Source: Candidatus Gemmiger avistercoris
GTDB lineage: Bacteria > Bacillota > Clostridia > Oscillospirales > Ruminococcaceae
Assembly: GCA_019116705.1 (NCBI GenBank)
Contig: DXBF01000054.1
Span: forward strand, 29,304 to 93,303
DNA: 64,000 nt
Direction of reading: 5' to 3'
The number at the start of each line of letters is the position of its first letter. Within the stretch, counting starts at the first letter, position 1. Made by a program: the position numbers and the translations under genes. The notes under the pieces are model-generated. The model ran no database searches. It saw only the letters and a program-made list of their open reading frames with translations, and was not told where the DNA came from. Of this stretch, positions 1 through 9,365 are shown one piece after another.

Positions 1-1158
1 ATCGCCGATGCGATGGAGAAGGTCACCGCCGACGGCGTGATCACCATCGAGGAGAACAAGACCACTGCTGAGACCTACACCGAGGTCGTGGAAGGCATGC
101 AGTTTGACCGCGGCTATGTGACCCCCTATATGGTCACCGATACCGAGAAGATGGAGACCGTCTATGAGGACTGCTCCGTGCTGATCACCGACAAGAAGAT
201 CAGCGTCTTCCAGGATCTGGTTCCCCTGCTTGAGCAGGTCATCCAGTCCGGCCGCAAGCTGCTCATCATCGCGGAAGATGTGGAGGGCGATGCTCTGTCC
301 AACCTCATCATCAACCGTCTGCGCGGCGGCCTGAATGTAGTCGCCGTCAAGGCGCCCGGCTTTGGCGACCGCCGCAAGGAGATGCTGCAGGATATCGCCA
401 TCCTGACCGGCGGCACCGTGATCAGCAGCGATCTGGGCTATGAACTCAAGGACGCCACCATGCAGCTGCTGGGCACCGCCCGTCAGGTCAAGGTCACCAA
501 GGAGAACACCACCATCGTCGGCGGCAACGGCGACAAGAACGCCATCTCCGACCGTGTGGCCCAGATCCGCAACCAGATCACCACCGCCACCTCCGATTTC
601 GACCGTGAGAAGCTGCAGGAACGTCTGGCAAAGCTGGCCGGCGGCGTGGCCGTCATCAAGGTCGGCGCTGCTACCGAAGTGGAGATGAAGGACAAGAAGC
701 TCCGCATTGAGGACGCTCTGAACGCCACCAAGGCGGCTGTTGAGGAGGGCATCGTCGCCGGCGGCGGCACCGCTACCATCAACGCGATCCCCGCTGTCGA
801 CAAGATCGTTGCTTCTCTGGAAGGCGACGAGCGCACCGGCGCCAAGATCGTCCGCAAAGCCCTGGAGGCTCCCCTGCGCCAGATCGCCGCGAACGCCGGT
901 CTGGAAGGCAGCGTTATCATCGACAACATCCTGAAGGCCAACAAGCCCAACTACGGTTTCGATGCGCAGAAGGAAGAGTATGTCGATGACATGATCGAGG
1001 CCGGCATCGTCGATCCCACCAAGGTCACCCGCTCCGCTCTGGAGAATGCTGCCAGCGTTGCTTCGATGGTCCTGACCACCGAGAGCCTGGTCGCCGATCT
1101 GCCGGAGCCCCCGGCTCCGGCCGCTCCCGCCGGCGGCGACATGGGCGGCATGTACTGA
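1..1158 (+). CDS. groEL: Chaperonin GroEL, C-terminal part (5' end outside window)
   Basis: ATP-driven folding chaperone of the cytoplasm, working as a 14-mer with GroES. The frame is open from base 1, so the start and roughly the first 150 residues are missing. The visible part holds the apical domain ([20 protein letters not shown]), the returning intermediate and equatorial domains ([12 protein letters not shown]) and the typical Gly-Met-rich tail ending GGDMGGMY. No frameshift is seen. A strong hairpin follows the stop, so groEL is probably the last gene of its operon. Identification is secure. Confidence 0.97.
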   Translation: MADAMEKVTADGVITIEENKTTAETYTEVVEGMQFDRGYVTPYMVTDTEKMETVYEDCSVLITDKKISVFQDLVPLLEQVIQSGRKLLIIAEDVEGDALSNLIINRLRGGLNVVAVKAPGFGDRRKEMLQDIAILTGGTVISSDLGYELKDATMQLLGTARQVKVTKENTTIVGGNGDKNAISDRVAQIRNQITTATSDFDREKLQERLAKLAGGVAVIKVGAATEVEMKDKKLRIEDALNATKAAVEEGIVAGGGTATINAIPAVDKIVASLEGDERTGAKIVRKALEAPLRQIAANAGLEGSVIIDNILKANKPNYGFDAQKEEYVDDMIEAGIVDPTKVTRSALENAASVASMVLTTESLVADLPEPPAPAAPAGGDMGGMY

Positions 1159-1185
1159 TAGATAGCCATTACGCACCCATACGAA

Positions 1186-1224
1186 ACAGTCAGGACCCCC
1201 GGCTTTGCCGGGGGTCCTGACTGT
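1186..1224 (+). terminator. Terminator after groEL
   Basis: Perfect 18-bp inverted repeat (ACAGTCAGGACCCCCGGC with its complement) around a TTT loop, 27 nt after the groEL stop. No long T-run follows, so termination rests on stem strength. The remaining 218 nt before the next gene hold nothing I recognise beyond T-rich stretches. Confidence 0.8.
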
Positions 1225-1442
1225 TGAAGTGGCCCCGTTTGGGTGCGGAGTGCAGGATGTTTTTGCGTCCCTGTTCCGCTTTATCCTGTTATGCAGTAAA
1301 GAGTCAAAAAACGGCGCTGTTTTTGGGGACTTGCTTTTGCCATCCCTAAAACGCCTTTATTGCGCCCCCCTCTATCACAGTTCTTGTGCAGGGACTTGAT
1401 TTTTTGCACGCTTTTTACCAATAAAGTTGCGCAGAACGGCGC

Positions 1443-1829
1443 TTACCGGCACAACCACAGGAACGCGAAGCCGAGGCCGCACCCCAGCCAGTTCAGACCC
1501 ACATCCCGCCATGAAAAATGGCGGCCGCTTACCAGGGGCTTGGTGGCTTCATCCACCCAGGACCAGACCAGCACGGCCCCCAGCGGCCAGTACGGCAGCC
1601 CGCCCAGTGCCCGGGTGATCCCCAAAAGCAATACCAGGATCAGATAGGTCACCACATGGGCCGCGCACCGCAGCCTGTAGTTCAGGGTCTCTTCATCCTC
1701 TTGCAGAAAAGAGAGTCTCTCTGCCAGTTCCCTGCTGGTTTTGCTTGTATCTTCCCCGTTCTGATGGGAGAGCCAGGTCATAAAAAGGAACCAGAGGGCC
1801 GTCAGCCCCAAAGATAGTGAAAACGCCAA
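1443..1829 (-). CDS. VanZ-like membrane protein
   Basis: Small integral membrane protein (128 aa) of the VanZ-like family. Some VanZ members contribute to low-level glycopeptide resistance, but most have no known role. Visible family features: an N-terminal membrane helix, a SHQNGEDTSKTS stretch, a helix starting CAAHVVTYLI, then WSWVDEATKPLVSGR with S-W-R-D-V before the last helix. The start is TTG, chosen because AGGGGG lies 7 nt upstream. It appears to be a single gene with its own promoter. Family call fairly sure, function unknown. Confidence 0.75.
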   Translation of the reverse strand: MAFSLSLGLTALWFLFMTWLSHQNGEDTSKTSRELAERLSFLQEDEETLNYRLRCAAHVVTYLILVLLLGITRALGGLPYWPLGAVLVWSWVDEATKPLVSGRHFSWRDVGLNWLGCGLGFAFLWLCR

Positions 1830-1912
1830 CGGTAGTCCCCCTGTCCGTCTTTGAGTGCAGGCACAAAGCCCGGTTTGCCCCGTCCGGCCTTCTGCCGGGG
1901 CAGTTTTTCTTT

Positions 1913-1941
1913 ATTGTATCAAACCTTGGCCCGGGATTCAA
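1913..1941 (-). promoter_or_regulatory. Promoter of the VanZ-like gene
   Basis: On the minus strand TTGAAT (1936-1941), a 17-nt spacer and TACAAT (1913-1918). The leader of about 75 nt contains a GC-rich hairpin (TGCCCC...GGGGCA) before the TTG start. Confidence 0.6.
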
Positions 1942-2021
1942 TCGCTTTTTAGGCGCAAGCGCCGGCTTTCGGCCCCCTCCCCGCCCTTGCTCAAGCCGTT
2001 CCGGGTACCCGGGTGCAAAGG

Positions 2022-2561
2022 CTATTCCAGCGCCCGCATCTCTTCGATCAACGAGCATTTTTTCTGCCTGCGGATCGTCCAGAGGGAAAGGATGAGTTCC
2101 AATCCAAACAGCGCCAGAAGGAACAACCCCATTTCCAAAAACGGAAACCGATAAGCAACGATTTTCCCTCCGTAGGTCATCGCGCTTACTGCCCTGCAGG
2201 CAAGCAGCGAAACCGGCACGCCGACGAGCAGCGTCATCATGGCGGCAGTCAATGCATAGCAAAGGCCTTCGCAAACGATCATCTGATACAGTTGCCTTTG
2301 TGTCAGGCCCACGGCGCGGAAGATGCTGTTTTCCCGCCTTCGTGCCATCTGGTTCGATAAGGTGGTGTTGATAAGGTTCACAACGCCAAACAGCAAGATC
2401 AGCCAGGACAGGATTTGGAAAGACCCGAAACCAACAGCGTCCACCTGCTCAAAATACTCTGCCTTAGCGGCCATCGTATCCAGGCCGAGATAGGCATTCC
2501 CGGCCACAATATTTTCCAGCCCTGCTTCTACGCTTTGAGAAAGTCCCGGGTCGCTGATGAT
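2022..2561 (-). pseudogene. 3' fragment of an FtsX-type ABC transporter permease
   Basis: About 180 residues corresponding to the C-terminal domain of an FtsX/MacB-type permease: a helix FGVVNLINTTL, the cytoplasmic ARRRENSIFRAVG segment (typical 'R..E...lra.G' of this family), two further helices and a tail ending SLIEEMRALE. The usual N-terminal helix and most of the large extracellular domain are missing. Homology stops near 2561, where an aldo/keto reductase fragment of opposite orientation begins. No ATPase partner is nearby. It is most likely a dead remnant left by a rearrangement, or an assembly join. Confidence 0.75.
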
Positions 2562-3169
2562 ATGAGAGCGCCAAAAAGGCCTTTGAAACATCCTTGCAGA
2601 AGCTGGGGCTGGACTACCTCGACCTGTATTTGATCCATCAGCCCATGAACGACTACTACGGCTCCTGGCGGGCCATGGAAGAGTTGTATGAGGCAGGAAA
2701 GATCCGTGCCATCGGCGTATGCAACTTTTACCCGGACCGTCTGACCGATCTGTGCCTGAACGCCCGCATCGCTCCGATGGTCAACCAGGTGGAACTGCAC
2801 CCCTTCTTTGCCCAGACCGGCGCCATCAGCAACATGAAAACTCTGAACGTCCAGCCGGAAGCATGGGGACCGATGGCCGAGGGCAAACACGGCATCTTTA
2901 CGCACCCGATACTGACGGAAATCGGCCGGAAATATAACAAGACAGCCGCCCAGGTGGCACTGCGCTGGAACGCCCAGCGGGGAGTCGTCATCATCCCCAA
3001 GTCCATCCACCGGGAACGGATGGAGGAAAACTTCAATATCTGGGATTTCAACCTCAGCGATGCGGATATGGCCGCCATTGCCAAACTCGACCTTGGCCAC
3101 AGCGAGATCATTGATCACAGCACCGCAGAAACAGCCCGCTTTCTCAACGGCTGGAAGATCCACGACTGA
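2561..3169 (+). pseudogene. 3' fragment of an aldo/keto reductase
   Basis: C-terminal two thirds of an AKR5-like NADPH-dependent oxidoreductase. Recognisable pieces are LGLDYLDLYLIHQP, IRAIGVCNFYPDRL, the AAQVALRW segment and the cofactor-binding IPKSIHRERMEEN. Family-like sequence begins at the Tyr codon at 2561, right after an in-frame TGA at 2558-2560. The N-terminal 80-90 residues, including the catalytic Asp and Tyr, are absent. A TTG at 2594 could give a short product, but no active enzyme is expected. A terminator follows the stop. Confidence 0.8.
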
Positions 3170-3179
3170 ACAAAGGCAA

Positions 3180-3207
3180 GCCCGTCCCCCGACAGGGGGC
3201 GGGCCTG
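3180..3207 (+). terminator. Terminator after the aldo/keto reductase fragment
   Basis: Inverted repeat GCCCGTCCCCC / GGGGGCGGGC with a GACA loop and one bulged base, followed by CTGTTT. Confidence 0.7.
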
Positions 3208-3237
3208 TTTGCCGTCGTTCAGAGGCTGCGCTTTCCT

Positions 3238-4056
3238 TTATTTGACGGCGTCCTTATGGTGCTGCACATAATAGAAAGCATATTGCTGCATGATCCCCGC
3301 ATTTTCCCCGTAAGGAGCAAACGGATCTGCACCTGCATACCGTTCCTGCATGATCCGCTGAATCCAAACATCCACCGGCACGCGCGCCGTCCGGCCATAG
3401 GCAAAGAGCATCACACAGTTTGCGACCTTGTCCCCTACGCCCTTGACCCCCTTGAGTGCGTCCAACAGTTCGCCATCGCTTTTTCCCGGCAGTTCATCCA
3501 GGCGGAGCGTCCCGTCGCATACTTTCCGGGCAGCATCCTGCACATACGGCACGCGGTACCCAAGGCCGCATTGCCGCAGCCCCGGCTCCCCTGCCGCGCA
3601 CAGCGCCTGCGGCGTGGGGAAAGTATGCAGCGTCTCGTGTTCCGTCTGCAATGCCGTCCCAAAGGCCGATGCCAGTGCCTCCACCGCCTTCTGGATCGCC
3701 GGGATACTCTTTCTCTGGGAAATAATAAAGGTGACCAGCATCTCCCAGGGGTCCTGCCGCAAAACCCGCACGCCGCGTCCGCTTTCGGCAGCCTGCCGCA
3801 TAAAGGCGTCGCCAGCGATGCTCCTGCGTACAGCCGCGTAGTTTCTCTGCAAATCAAAATAGGGCGACCAGACCTGCTGCCACTCGCTTTCCGAGCAAGC
3901 GGCTTCATAACGGCCTGCGCCCAGCGGCCGGATGTAAAGGACTTTGGAGCCGGTGATAAAACGATATTGCCCCGCAACCTGCGCCACACGGAAACACTGG
4001 CCGCTTTCCGCAATTTTGGAAAGATCCAGTTCGTCCTGAATTTGAATTATCATCAC
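3238..4056 (-). CDS. 8-oxoguanine DNA glycosylase (OGG1-like, HhH-GPD)
   Basis: Base-excision repair enzyme expected to remove 8-oxoguanine and cut the strand by its lyase activity. The 272-aa protein has an N-terminal OGG-type domain, the ISQRKSIPAIQKAVE segment, and a helix-hairpin-helix GVKGVGDKVANC with the catalytic Lys at about residue 210. The catalytic Asp follows in VPVDVW (about residue 229). The start at 4056 begins with two or three Met codons and has only a weak upstream ribosome site. It is divergent from the Fe-S aldo/keto reductase gene, and both have their own promoters. Confidence 0.88.
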   Translation of the reverse strand: MMIIQIQDELDLSKIAESGQCFRVAQVAGQYRFITGSKVLYIRPLGAGRYEAACSESEWQQVWSPYFDLQRNYAAVRRSIAGDAFMRQAAESGRGVRVLRQDPWEMLVTFIISQRKSIPAIQKAVEALASAFGTALQTEHETLHTFPTPQALCAAGEPGLRQCGLGYRVPYVQDAARKVCDGTLRLDELPGKSDGELLDALKGVKGVGDKVANCVMLFAYGRTARVPVDVWIQRIMQERYAGADPFAPYGENAGIMQQYAFYYVQHHKDAVK

Positions 4057-4072
4057 TGTTTCACCCGCCTGT

Positions 4073-4102
4073 ATTGTACATCATCCTGCTGCAGACAGGC
4101 AA
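4073..4102 (-). promoter_or_regulatory. Promoter of the OGG-like gene
   Basis: Minus-strand TTGCCT (4097-4102), 18-nt spacer, TACAAT (4073-4078). Confidence 0.55.
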
Positions 4103-4124
4103 GGGCTTCTGCTCAGGAAAAGCC

Positions 4125-4153
4125 TTGTGTTTGGTACGGCAAGCCCCTATAAT
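4125..4153 (+). promoter_or_regulatory. Promoter of the Fe-S aldo/keto reductase
   Basis: TTGTGT (4125-4130), 17-nt spacer, TATAAT (4148-4153). The leader of about 65 nt is GC-rich and may fold. Confidence 0.6.
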
Positions 4154-4224
4154 AAAAGAGTCGGGCCGCAGGTCCGAAGACTTACAGACAACAGCCCGGC
4201 CCGGCGCCGGGTCCGGAGGCAAAC

Positions 4225-5421
4225 ATGCAATACCGCAACGATAAACAGGGCCGGCCGCTCTCCATTCTGGGGTACGGCTGTATGCGATTTACCCGCAAGG
4301 GCACAGGCATCGACCTGGACAAAGCCGAACAGGAAGTCCTGGCTGCCATCCGGGCAGGTGTGAACTATTTCGATACCGCATACATCTACCCGGGCAACGA
4401 AGCTGTGCTGGGCGAGATCCTGGACCGCAATCACTGCCGGGACCAGGTCAACATTGCCACCAAGCTGCCCCAGTATCTTGTGCGCAGTTCCGCTGACCTC
4501 GAACGCTATTTCACGGAAGAATTGCGCCGTCTGCGCACCGACCATGTGGATTTCTACCTCATGCACATGCTCACCGACGTGGAGAGTTGGCGCAAACTGG
4601 AAGCTGTGGGCGTCCGGGAATGGCTGGGCGCGAAGAAGGCATCCGGCCAGATCCGGCAGGTAGGGTTCAGTTTTCACGGCGCTACCGGGATGTTCGTGCA
4701 GTTGCTGGATTGCTATGATTGGGATTTCTGCCAGATCCAGTACAATTATATGGACGAGAACAGTCAGGCCGGACGGGCCGGACTGCAGGCTGCCGCCGCC
4801 CGGAGGCTCCCGGTCATCATTATGGAACCGCTGCGCGGCGGCAAACTGGTCAACCTGCTGCCCGAAGGGGCCCGCCGCCTGTTTCGCGAGAGTGCGCGGG
4901 GCTGGAGCGCGGCCGAGTGGGCGCTGCGCTGGCTTTGGGACCAGCCCGAGATCACCTGTGTATTATCCGGCATGAACAGCCTGGAAATGTTGGAAGAAAA
5001 TTGCCGGATCGCCGGCAGCGTACGTCCGCACGAATTGACAAAAGAGGATTTTGCCCTGTTGGACCGGGTAAAAAAGGAGATCAGCCGCCAGGTCAAGGCT
5101 CCCTGCACCGGCTGCGGTTACTGCATGCCCTGCCCCAAAGGCGTGGATATCCCCGGCGCGTTCCGCTGTTATAACGAGATGTTCACCGAAAACAAACGCA
5201 CTGGCCGGCGGGAGTACTGGCAGGTCGTTTCCCTGCGGCGGGAACCCGCTTTTGCGACCCAGTGCGTGGGCTGCGGCCGCTGCGAACAGCATTGCCCGCA
5301 GCATCTGCCGATCCGCACGCTGCTCCGGGAAGTCGACAAAGCTCTGCGCCCCTGGCATTACCGGCTGGCGGGATGGGTCTCCAGAAAATATCTGTTCGGC
5401 AAAGCCAGAAGGGAACCGTGA
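4225..5421 (+). CDS. Aldo/keto reductase fused to a 2[4Fe-4S] ferredoxin-like domain
   Basis: A 398-aa oxidoreductase of the common clostridial type in which an AKR barrel (residues 1 to about 285, with GVNYFDTAYIYP carrying the catalytic Asp and Tyr) is followed by a ferredoxin-like domain. The cluster ligands are in CTGCGYCMPCPKG and CVGCGRCEQHCP. The substrate is unknown; electrons could pass between a reduced cofactor and the clusters. The start is supported by GGAGG 5 nt upstream. It stands alone, divergent from the glycosylase gene. Confidence 0.9.
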   Translation: MQYRNDKQGRPLSILGYGCMRFTRKGTGIDLDKAEQEVLAAIRAGVNYFDTAYIYPGNEAVLGEILDRNHCRDQVNIATKLPQYLVRSSADLERYFTEELRRLRTDHVDFYLMHMLTDVESWRKLEAVGVREWLGAKKASGQIRQVGFSFHGATGMFVQLLDCYDWDFCQIQYNYMDENSQAGRAGLQAAAARRLPVIIMEPLRGGKLVNLLPEGARRLFRESARGWSAAEWALRWLWDQPEITCVLSGMNSLEMLEENCRIAGSVRPHELTKEDFALLDRVKKEISRQVKAPCTGCGYCMPCPKGVDIPGAFRCYNEMFTENKRTGRREYWQVVSLRREPAFATQCVGCGRCEQHCPQHLPIRTLLREVDKALRPWHYRLAGWVSRKYLFGKARREP

Positions 5422-5771
5422 AGGGAAGCGGCTGTTCCACCCGTTTTTCCACACCTGCCCTGGACTTGATTTCCATCGCGGATAGAGTATAATTTTTATA
5501 AGATTCCTGCATGCTACGGAACATTTTTCATCGCTGGCCCGCCGTGGAGGACGTGAACCGGGCGCGCTGCGCACATACAGGCGGATACAGTGGAACTGTC
5601 GGAACTGACGGCGTGCGCCGCGCAACAAGATGAGCAACGCAGTCTAATCCACACGTTGCCGCCCTTCCCTGCCCGCAATTGTTCACCTGACAGGAAAATC
5701 CGCCTTGAATTTGCCGCCTGTATCTTGAACGCGAGTCTGGACGCAGCCGCGGCCTCCTTGCAGGGGCGGCG
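5422..5771. other. 350-base stretch without a recognised gene
   Basis: No protein family was recognised on either strand. A promoter-like pair (TTGATT, 16 nt, TATAAT) sits at about 5466-5493 on the plus strand, and after it a possible 39-codon frame from 5511 without a ribosome site. There is no clear terminator for either flanking gene. Confidence 0.4.
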
Positions 5772-6389
5772 TTATTGTTCCATCAGTTTCATCCACCCTG
5801 CCGTGTAGAAGGTTCGGAGCTGGTCTACATTTCGTACAGCCTGGTCATGAGGCATATCATGTACCACGATTTCGAAAACCCCATTGAACATTCCGCTGGC
5901 TATGATGTGGCACAGTGAGCGATCCAGTTCCGGGATCTCCCGTCCCAAGCGCCGCAACACTCCCATATAGCGAATGGTATACTCCACCTCCTGCTCCACC
6001 ATGTTGTGAACGAAGTGCTCGTAACTGGTCCCTTCGGCTTTGCACAGCAGCAACTTCACCGGCTGGCGATGGGCACAGATATACTCCACCATCCAATTCA
6101 GACACTGGCTGGATTCTATGCCCATGTGCTCCGGCTGCTCTTTTTCCGGCAGTTCGGCAAACGTGGTCTGCGCTTCCATAAACTTGCCCATCAGTGCGGC
6201 TGCGTGAGGTTCCACAATAGACGCGAACAGGGCCTCCTTACTGGAAAAATAGCCATAGAAGGCCCCTGTCGTTACCCCGGCATTCTTAACGATTTGCCGC
6301 AAGGAAGCGCCCAGAAAGCCCTTCTGCGAAAACTCTTCCAGCGCGGCCTGCTGGATCTTCTCCAAGGTGTCCGGCGCTTTTACATCCAT
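5772..6389 (-). CDS. TetR/AcrR-family transcriptional regulator
   Basis: A 205-aa one-component repressor. Residues 8-55 form the DNA-binding domain (IQQAALEEFSQKGF, ASLRQIVKNAGVTTGAFYGYF); the rest is an all-helical ligand/dimer domain of unknown specificity. The start at 6389 has GGAGGG 6-7 nt upstream; a longer frame exists but lacks this site. It is divergent from the P1 peptidase gene and separated from it by about 330 nt, so either that gene or its own may be the target. A palindrome overlaps its promoter. Confidence 0.9.
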   Translation of the reverse strand: MDVKAPDTLEKIQQAALEEFSQKGFLGASLRQIVKNAGVTTGAFYGYFSSKEALFASIVEPHAAALMGKFMEAQTTFAELPEKEQPEHMGIESSQCLNWMVEYICAHRQPVKLLLCKAEGTSYEHFVHNMVEQEVEYTIRYMGVLRRLGREIPELDRSLCHIIASGMFNGVFEIVVHDMPHDQAVRNVDQLRTFYTAGWMKLMEQ

Positions 6390-6409
6390 ACTGTCCCTCC
6401 GTATAGCAG

Positions 6410-6455
6410 CGTTATGTGTTAGCGGTATGATATAACGATCCAGGGCCGTTGTCAA
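6410..6455 (-). promoter_or_regulatory. Promoter and possible operator of the TetR gene
   Basis: Minus-strand TTGACA (6450-6455), 17-nt spacer, TATCAT (6427-6432). An inverted repeat CGTTAT-N16-ATAACG (6410-6437) overlaps the -10 element and could be the repressor's own site. The rest of the region to 6721 holds no gene that I recognise. Confidence 0.55.
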
Positions 6456-6721
6456 GGCGTGCTCCATTTTGAATAAAACTCCTGCAGATGACGGCGAAAA
6501 GATCCCCCGATGACAGGAGTGCACGCCTGCCGCTTTCTGCGATATACTGAATATTGCCCTTTATGATGCGTGATACGGAACACTTCCTCGGTCTGCGCGG
6601 TGTTCCCTGCCGCTCCGACCAGTCTCTTCCCATAAGTTGCACCGCATACGGCCGCGCCCCCCTCATCTTTGCGCCGATGAAACCCAATCTTTGATTTTTA
6701 CTGTAGCAGGAGGTTGTACAA

Positions 6722-7690
6722 ATGCAGGAAATTCGAGTCACCGATATCGAGCACTTCAAAATCGGTCAGGCGGAAGACCGTGCTTCCGGGACAGGATGTA
6801 CTGTCCTTCTTTGCCCGGACGGAGCCGCTGCGGGGTTGGATGTCCGCGGCGGCGGGCCGGCGTCCAGAGAGTCTGAGTTGCTCCGCCCGGTAGCAGCCGC
6901 AGAAAAGATCCACGCTGTACTGCTCAGCGGCGGCAGTGCTTTCGGCCTCGACGCCGCCGGCGGCGTTATGCGCTGGCTGGAAGAACGCGGCGTTGGTTTT
7001 GACACCGGCGTCGCCAAGGTCCCGCTGGTCTGCGCTTCCTGTCTGTACGATCTGACAGTCGGCTCCTGCACGACACGCCCGGACGCCGCCTTGGGGTATG
7101 CCGCCTGCGAAGGGGCCGCGGCAGGCAATTATCAGGACGGATGCTTTGGCGCCGGCACCGGGGCCTCCGTCGGCAAATATTACGGCATGGAACAGGCCAT
7201 GAAGACCGGGATCGGCAGCTATGCCGTACAACTCGGGGAGCTTAAGGTCGGAGCGGTAGTTGCGGTCAATGCCCTGGGCGATGTTTTTGACTGGAAAGAC
7301 GGCCGTCAAGTGGCGGGTCTGCTGGCTGCCGACCAGAGCGGTTTCCTGCGTACAGAGGCAGAAATGTACCGGCACACGCAGATCGTGAAAAACAAGTTCG
7401 TAGGCAACACGACCATTGGCGCCGTGCTTACGAACGCATGCTTTAGCAAGACCGAAATGAACAAAATCGCCGCCATGGCACAAAACGGTCTGGTCCGTGC
7501 CATTCGCCCGGTCAACACGACCGCAGACGGCGACAGCCTGTATGCCCTGTCGGCAGGGAGCCTGGAGGCCGATCTGGATGTAGTGGGCACGCTGGCCGCG
7601 CAGGTGGCTGCCGAAGCCATCCTGCGCGCCGTATCCAGCGCGACAAGCAGTTACGGGCTTATTGCCCGACGCGACCTGCCCTGGGCTTGA
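6722..7690 (+). CDS. P1-family peptidase (DmpA/NylC-like N-terminal nucleophile hydrolase)
   Basis: A 322-aa member of the P1 (formerly S58) family, whose members include D-aminopeptidase DmpA and the nylon-oligomer hydrolase NylC. They self-cleave to expose an N-terminal Ser/Thr. Seen here: LSGGSAFGLDAAGGV, the FGAGTGASVGK loop and KNKFVGNTTIGAV, where Asn229-Thr230 is the likely processing site by analogy with NylC. The true substrate is unknown. AGGAGG lies 7 nt before the ATG. The alpha-amylase gene follows after 37 nt, so the two are probably co-transcribed. Confidence 0.87.
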   Translation: MQEIRVTDIEHFKIGQAEDRASGTGCTVLLCPDGAAAGLDVRGGGPASRESELLRPVAAAEKIHAVLLSGGSAFGLDAAGGVMRWLEERGVGFDTGVAKVPLVCASCLYDLTVGSCTTRPDAALGYAACEGAAAGNYQDGCFGAGTGASVGKYYGMEQAMKTGIGSYAVQLGELKVGAVVAVNALGDVFDWKDGRQVAGLLAADQSGFLRTEAEMYRHTQIVKNKFVGNTTIGAVLTNACFSKTEMNKIAAMAQNGLVRAIRPVNTTADGDSLYALSAGSLEADLDVVGTLAAQVAAEAILRAVSSATSSYGLIARRDLPWA

Positions 7691-7727
7691 TGCCCCCTTC
7701 TGTTGTTGGTGCAAAGGAGCCTCTATC

Positions 7728-9176
7728 ATGGAACCGAAAACGTTGATTCAGTATTTTGAGTGGTACCTGCCCGATGACGCCGGACACTGGAAGCGCGCCG
7801 CCGAAGACGCCCGGCATCTTCGGCAGGACGGATTTACCGGCGTTTGGCTGCCGCCCGCTTACAAAGGCGCGCAGGGCGTCCATGATGTCGGATATGGCGT
7901 ATACGACCTGTATGACCTGGGGGAATTCGAGCAAAAAGGCACGATCCCTACCAAATACGGGACCAGGGACGAATACCTGGCCGCGATCTGCGCGCTTCAA
8001 AAGGAGGGCTTACAGGTTTTTGCAGATATCGTACTGAACCACCGCATGGGGGCCGACGCCTGCGAAGAGGTCAGCGCACAGGGAGATGACCCTGGGGACC
8101 GTCGGAAAAAGCTGGGCGCCGGAGGACAGATCTCCGCCTGGACGCGCTTCACCTTCCCCGGCCGTGGCGGCCGTTACTCCGATTTTCAGTGGAACCACAC
8201 CCACTTTGACGGTGTGGATTGGGATGAGCGCGCCAGGAGGAAAGGCGTATTCCAGTTGGATGGAAAGAACTGGGAAGGCGAAGTGGACGATGAAAACGGC
8301 AACTACGACTATCTCATGGGGGCCGACCTTGATATGAACAATCCGGAGGTACTGGCAGAACTTGACCGTTGGGGCGCCTGGTATCTCGCTTTGACCGGGG
8401 TGGATGGTTTCCGCCTGGATGCTGTCAAGCACATCCAATTTACGTTCTTCCTGCACTGGCTGGAAAATCTCCGCACGGTATCCGGCAAACCACTTTGGTC
8501 TGTGGGCGAATACTGGAGCCCGGAACTTGCCGACCTGACGCACTACCTGGATAGCTGCGGGCAGACCATGTCTCTTTTTGACGTTCCCCTGCACTTCAAT
8601 CTGATGAAGGCATCTTCCAGCCAGGGAAATTTCGACATGCGCCGTATTTTTGAGGGCACGCTGGTGGAGGCCCGGCCGAAACGGGCGGTCACCTTTGTCG
8701 ATAACCACGATACGCAGCCTGGTCAGGCGCTTCAATCCTGGGTACAGGGCTGGTTCAAACCGCTGGCTTATGCACTGATCCTGCTGCGGCGGGATGGTAT
8801 CCCCTGTGTTTTCTACGGAGATTATTACGGCATCCCGCATGACGGGATCGGCGCCGTAGGCCCGCAACTGAATACCATGCTGCGGTTGCGCCGGGATGTC
8901 GCTCTGGGTGAACAGATCGATTATCTGGATGATTTCAATATCATCGGCTGGACCCGTACCGGCGAGGAAAACAAACCGGCTTCGGGCTGCGCGGTGATCC
9001 TGTCCGACGGCCCCGGTGGGCAGAAAGAAATGTGTTTAGGCGCCAGGTTCGCCGGAAAGCACTTTGTGGATCTGCTGGGGAATTGTCCCGGGGAGTTGGT
9101 GTTGGATGATACCGGCAGCGCCTGTTTCGCCGTAAACGGAGGTTCTGTGAGCGTCTGGGCGGAGAAACAGCCGTAA
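7728..9176 (+). CDS. Cytoplasmic alpha-amylase (GH13)
   Basis: A 482-aa GH13 enzyme cutting alpha-1,4-glucans inside the cell; no signal peptide is present. The start at 7728 follows AAAGGAG and matches the N-terminus of intracellular amylases (TLIQYFEWYLPDD). Catalytic residues: nucleophile Asp231 in GVDGFRLDAVKH, acid/base Glu261 in WSVGEYW, and Asp328 in FVDNHDTQ. Length and organisation fit the GH13_5-type cytoplasmic group. It lies 37 nt behind the P1 peptidase gene and probably acts in glycogen or maltodextrin turnover. Confidence 0.93.
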   Translation: MEPKTLIQYFEWYLPDDAGHWKRAAEDARHLRQDGFTGVWLPPAYKGAQGVHDVGYGVYDLYDLGEFEQKGTIPTKYGTRDEYLAAICALQKEGLQVFADIVLNHRMGADACEEVSAQGDDPGDRRKKLGAGGQISAWTRFTFPGRGGRYSDFQWNHTHFDGVDWDERARRKGVFQLDGKNWEGEVDDENGNYDYLMGADLDMNNPEVLAELDRWGAWYLALTGVDGFRLDAVKHIQFTFFLHWLENLRTVSGKPLWSVGEYWSPELADLTHYLDSCGQTMSLFDVPLHFNLMKASSSQGNFDMRRIFEGTLVEARPKRAVTFVDNHDTQPGQALQSWVQGWFKPLAYALILLRRDGIPCVFYGDYYGIPHDGIGAVGPQLNTMLRLRRDVALGEQIDYLDDFNIIGWTRTGEENKPASGCAVILSDGPGGQKEMCLGARFAGKHFVDLLGNCPGELVLDDTGSACFAVNGGSVSVWAEKQP

Positions 9177-9284
9177 GTTTGCCCCACACTGCTTTTGCGC
9201 AACGGTCTTCCCCCGGAAATGCTCTAATCCACTACTTGCAGCCGCAACGACTGTACAGAGGGAACGGGAACGCCGCTGCGGGTC

Positions 9285-9313
9285 TTGACAAACAAATTTC
9301 TGTATGCTATTGT
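9285..9313 (+). promoter_or_regulatory. Promoter of the MATE gene leader
   Basis: TTGACA (9285-9290), 17-nt spacer, TATTGT (9308-9313). Transcription would start near 9320, about 45 nt before a terminator hairpin. Confidence 0.6.
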
Positions 9314-9365
9314 ATAAACACTAAAATTCGTGTGGATTTTTTACAGTTTTCACAAGCTATTTTTC

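Noticed and set aside
5511..5630. A 39-codon frame after a promoter-like sequence at 5466-5493
   Set aside because: No ribosome site and no similarity seen; left as an unexplained stretch.
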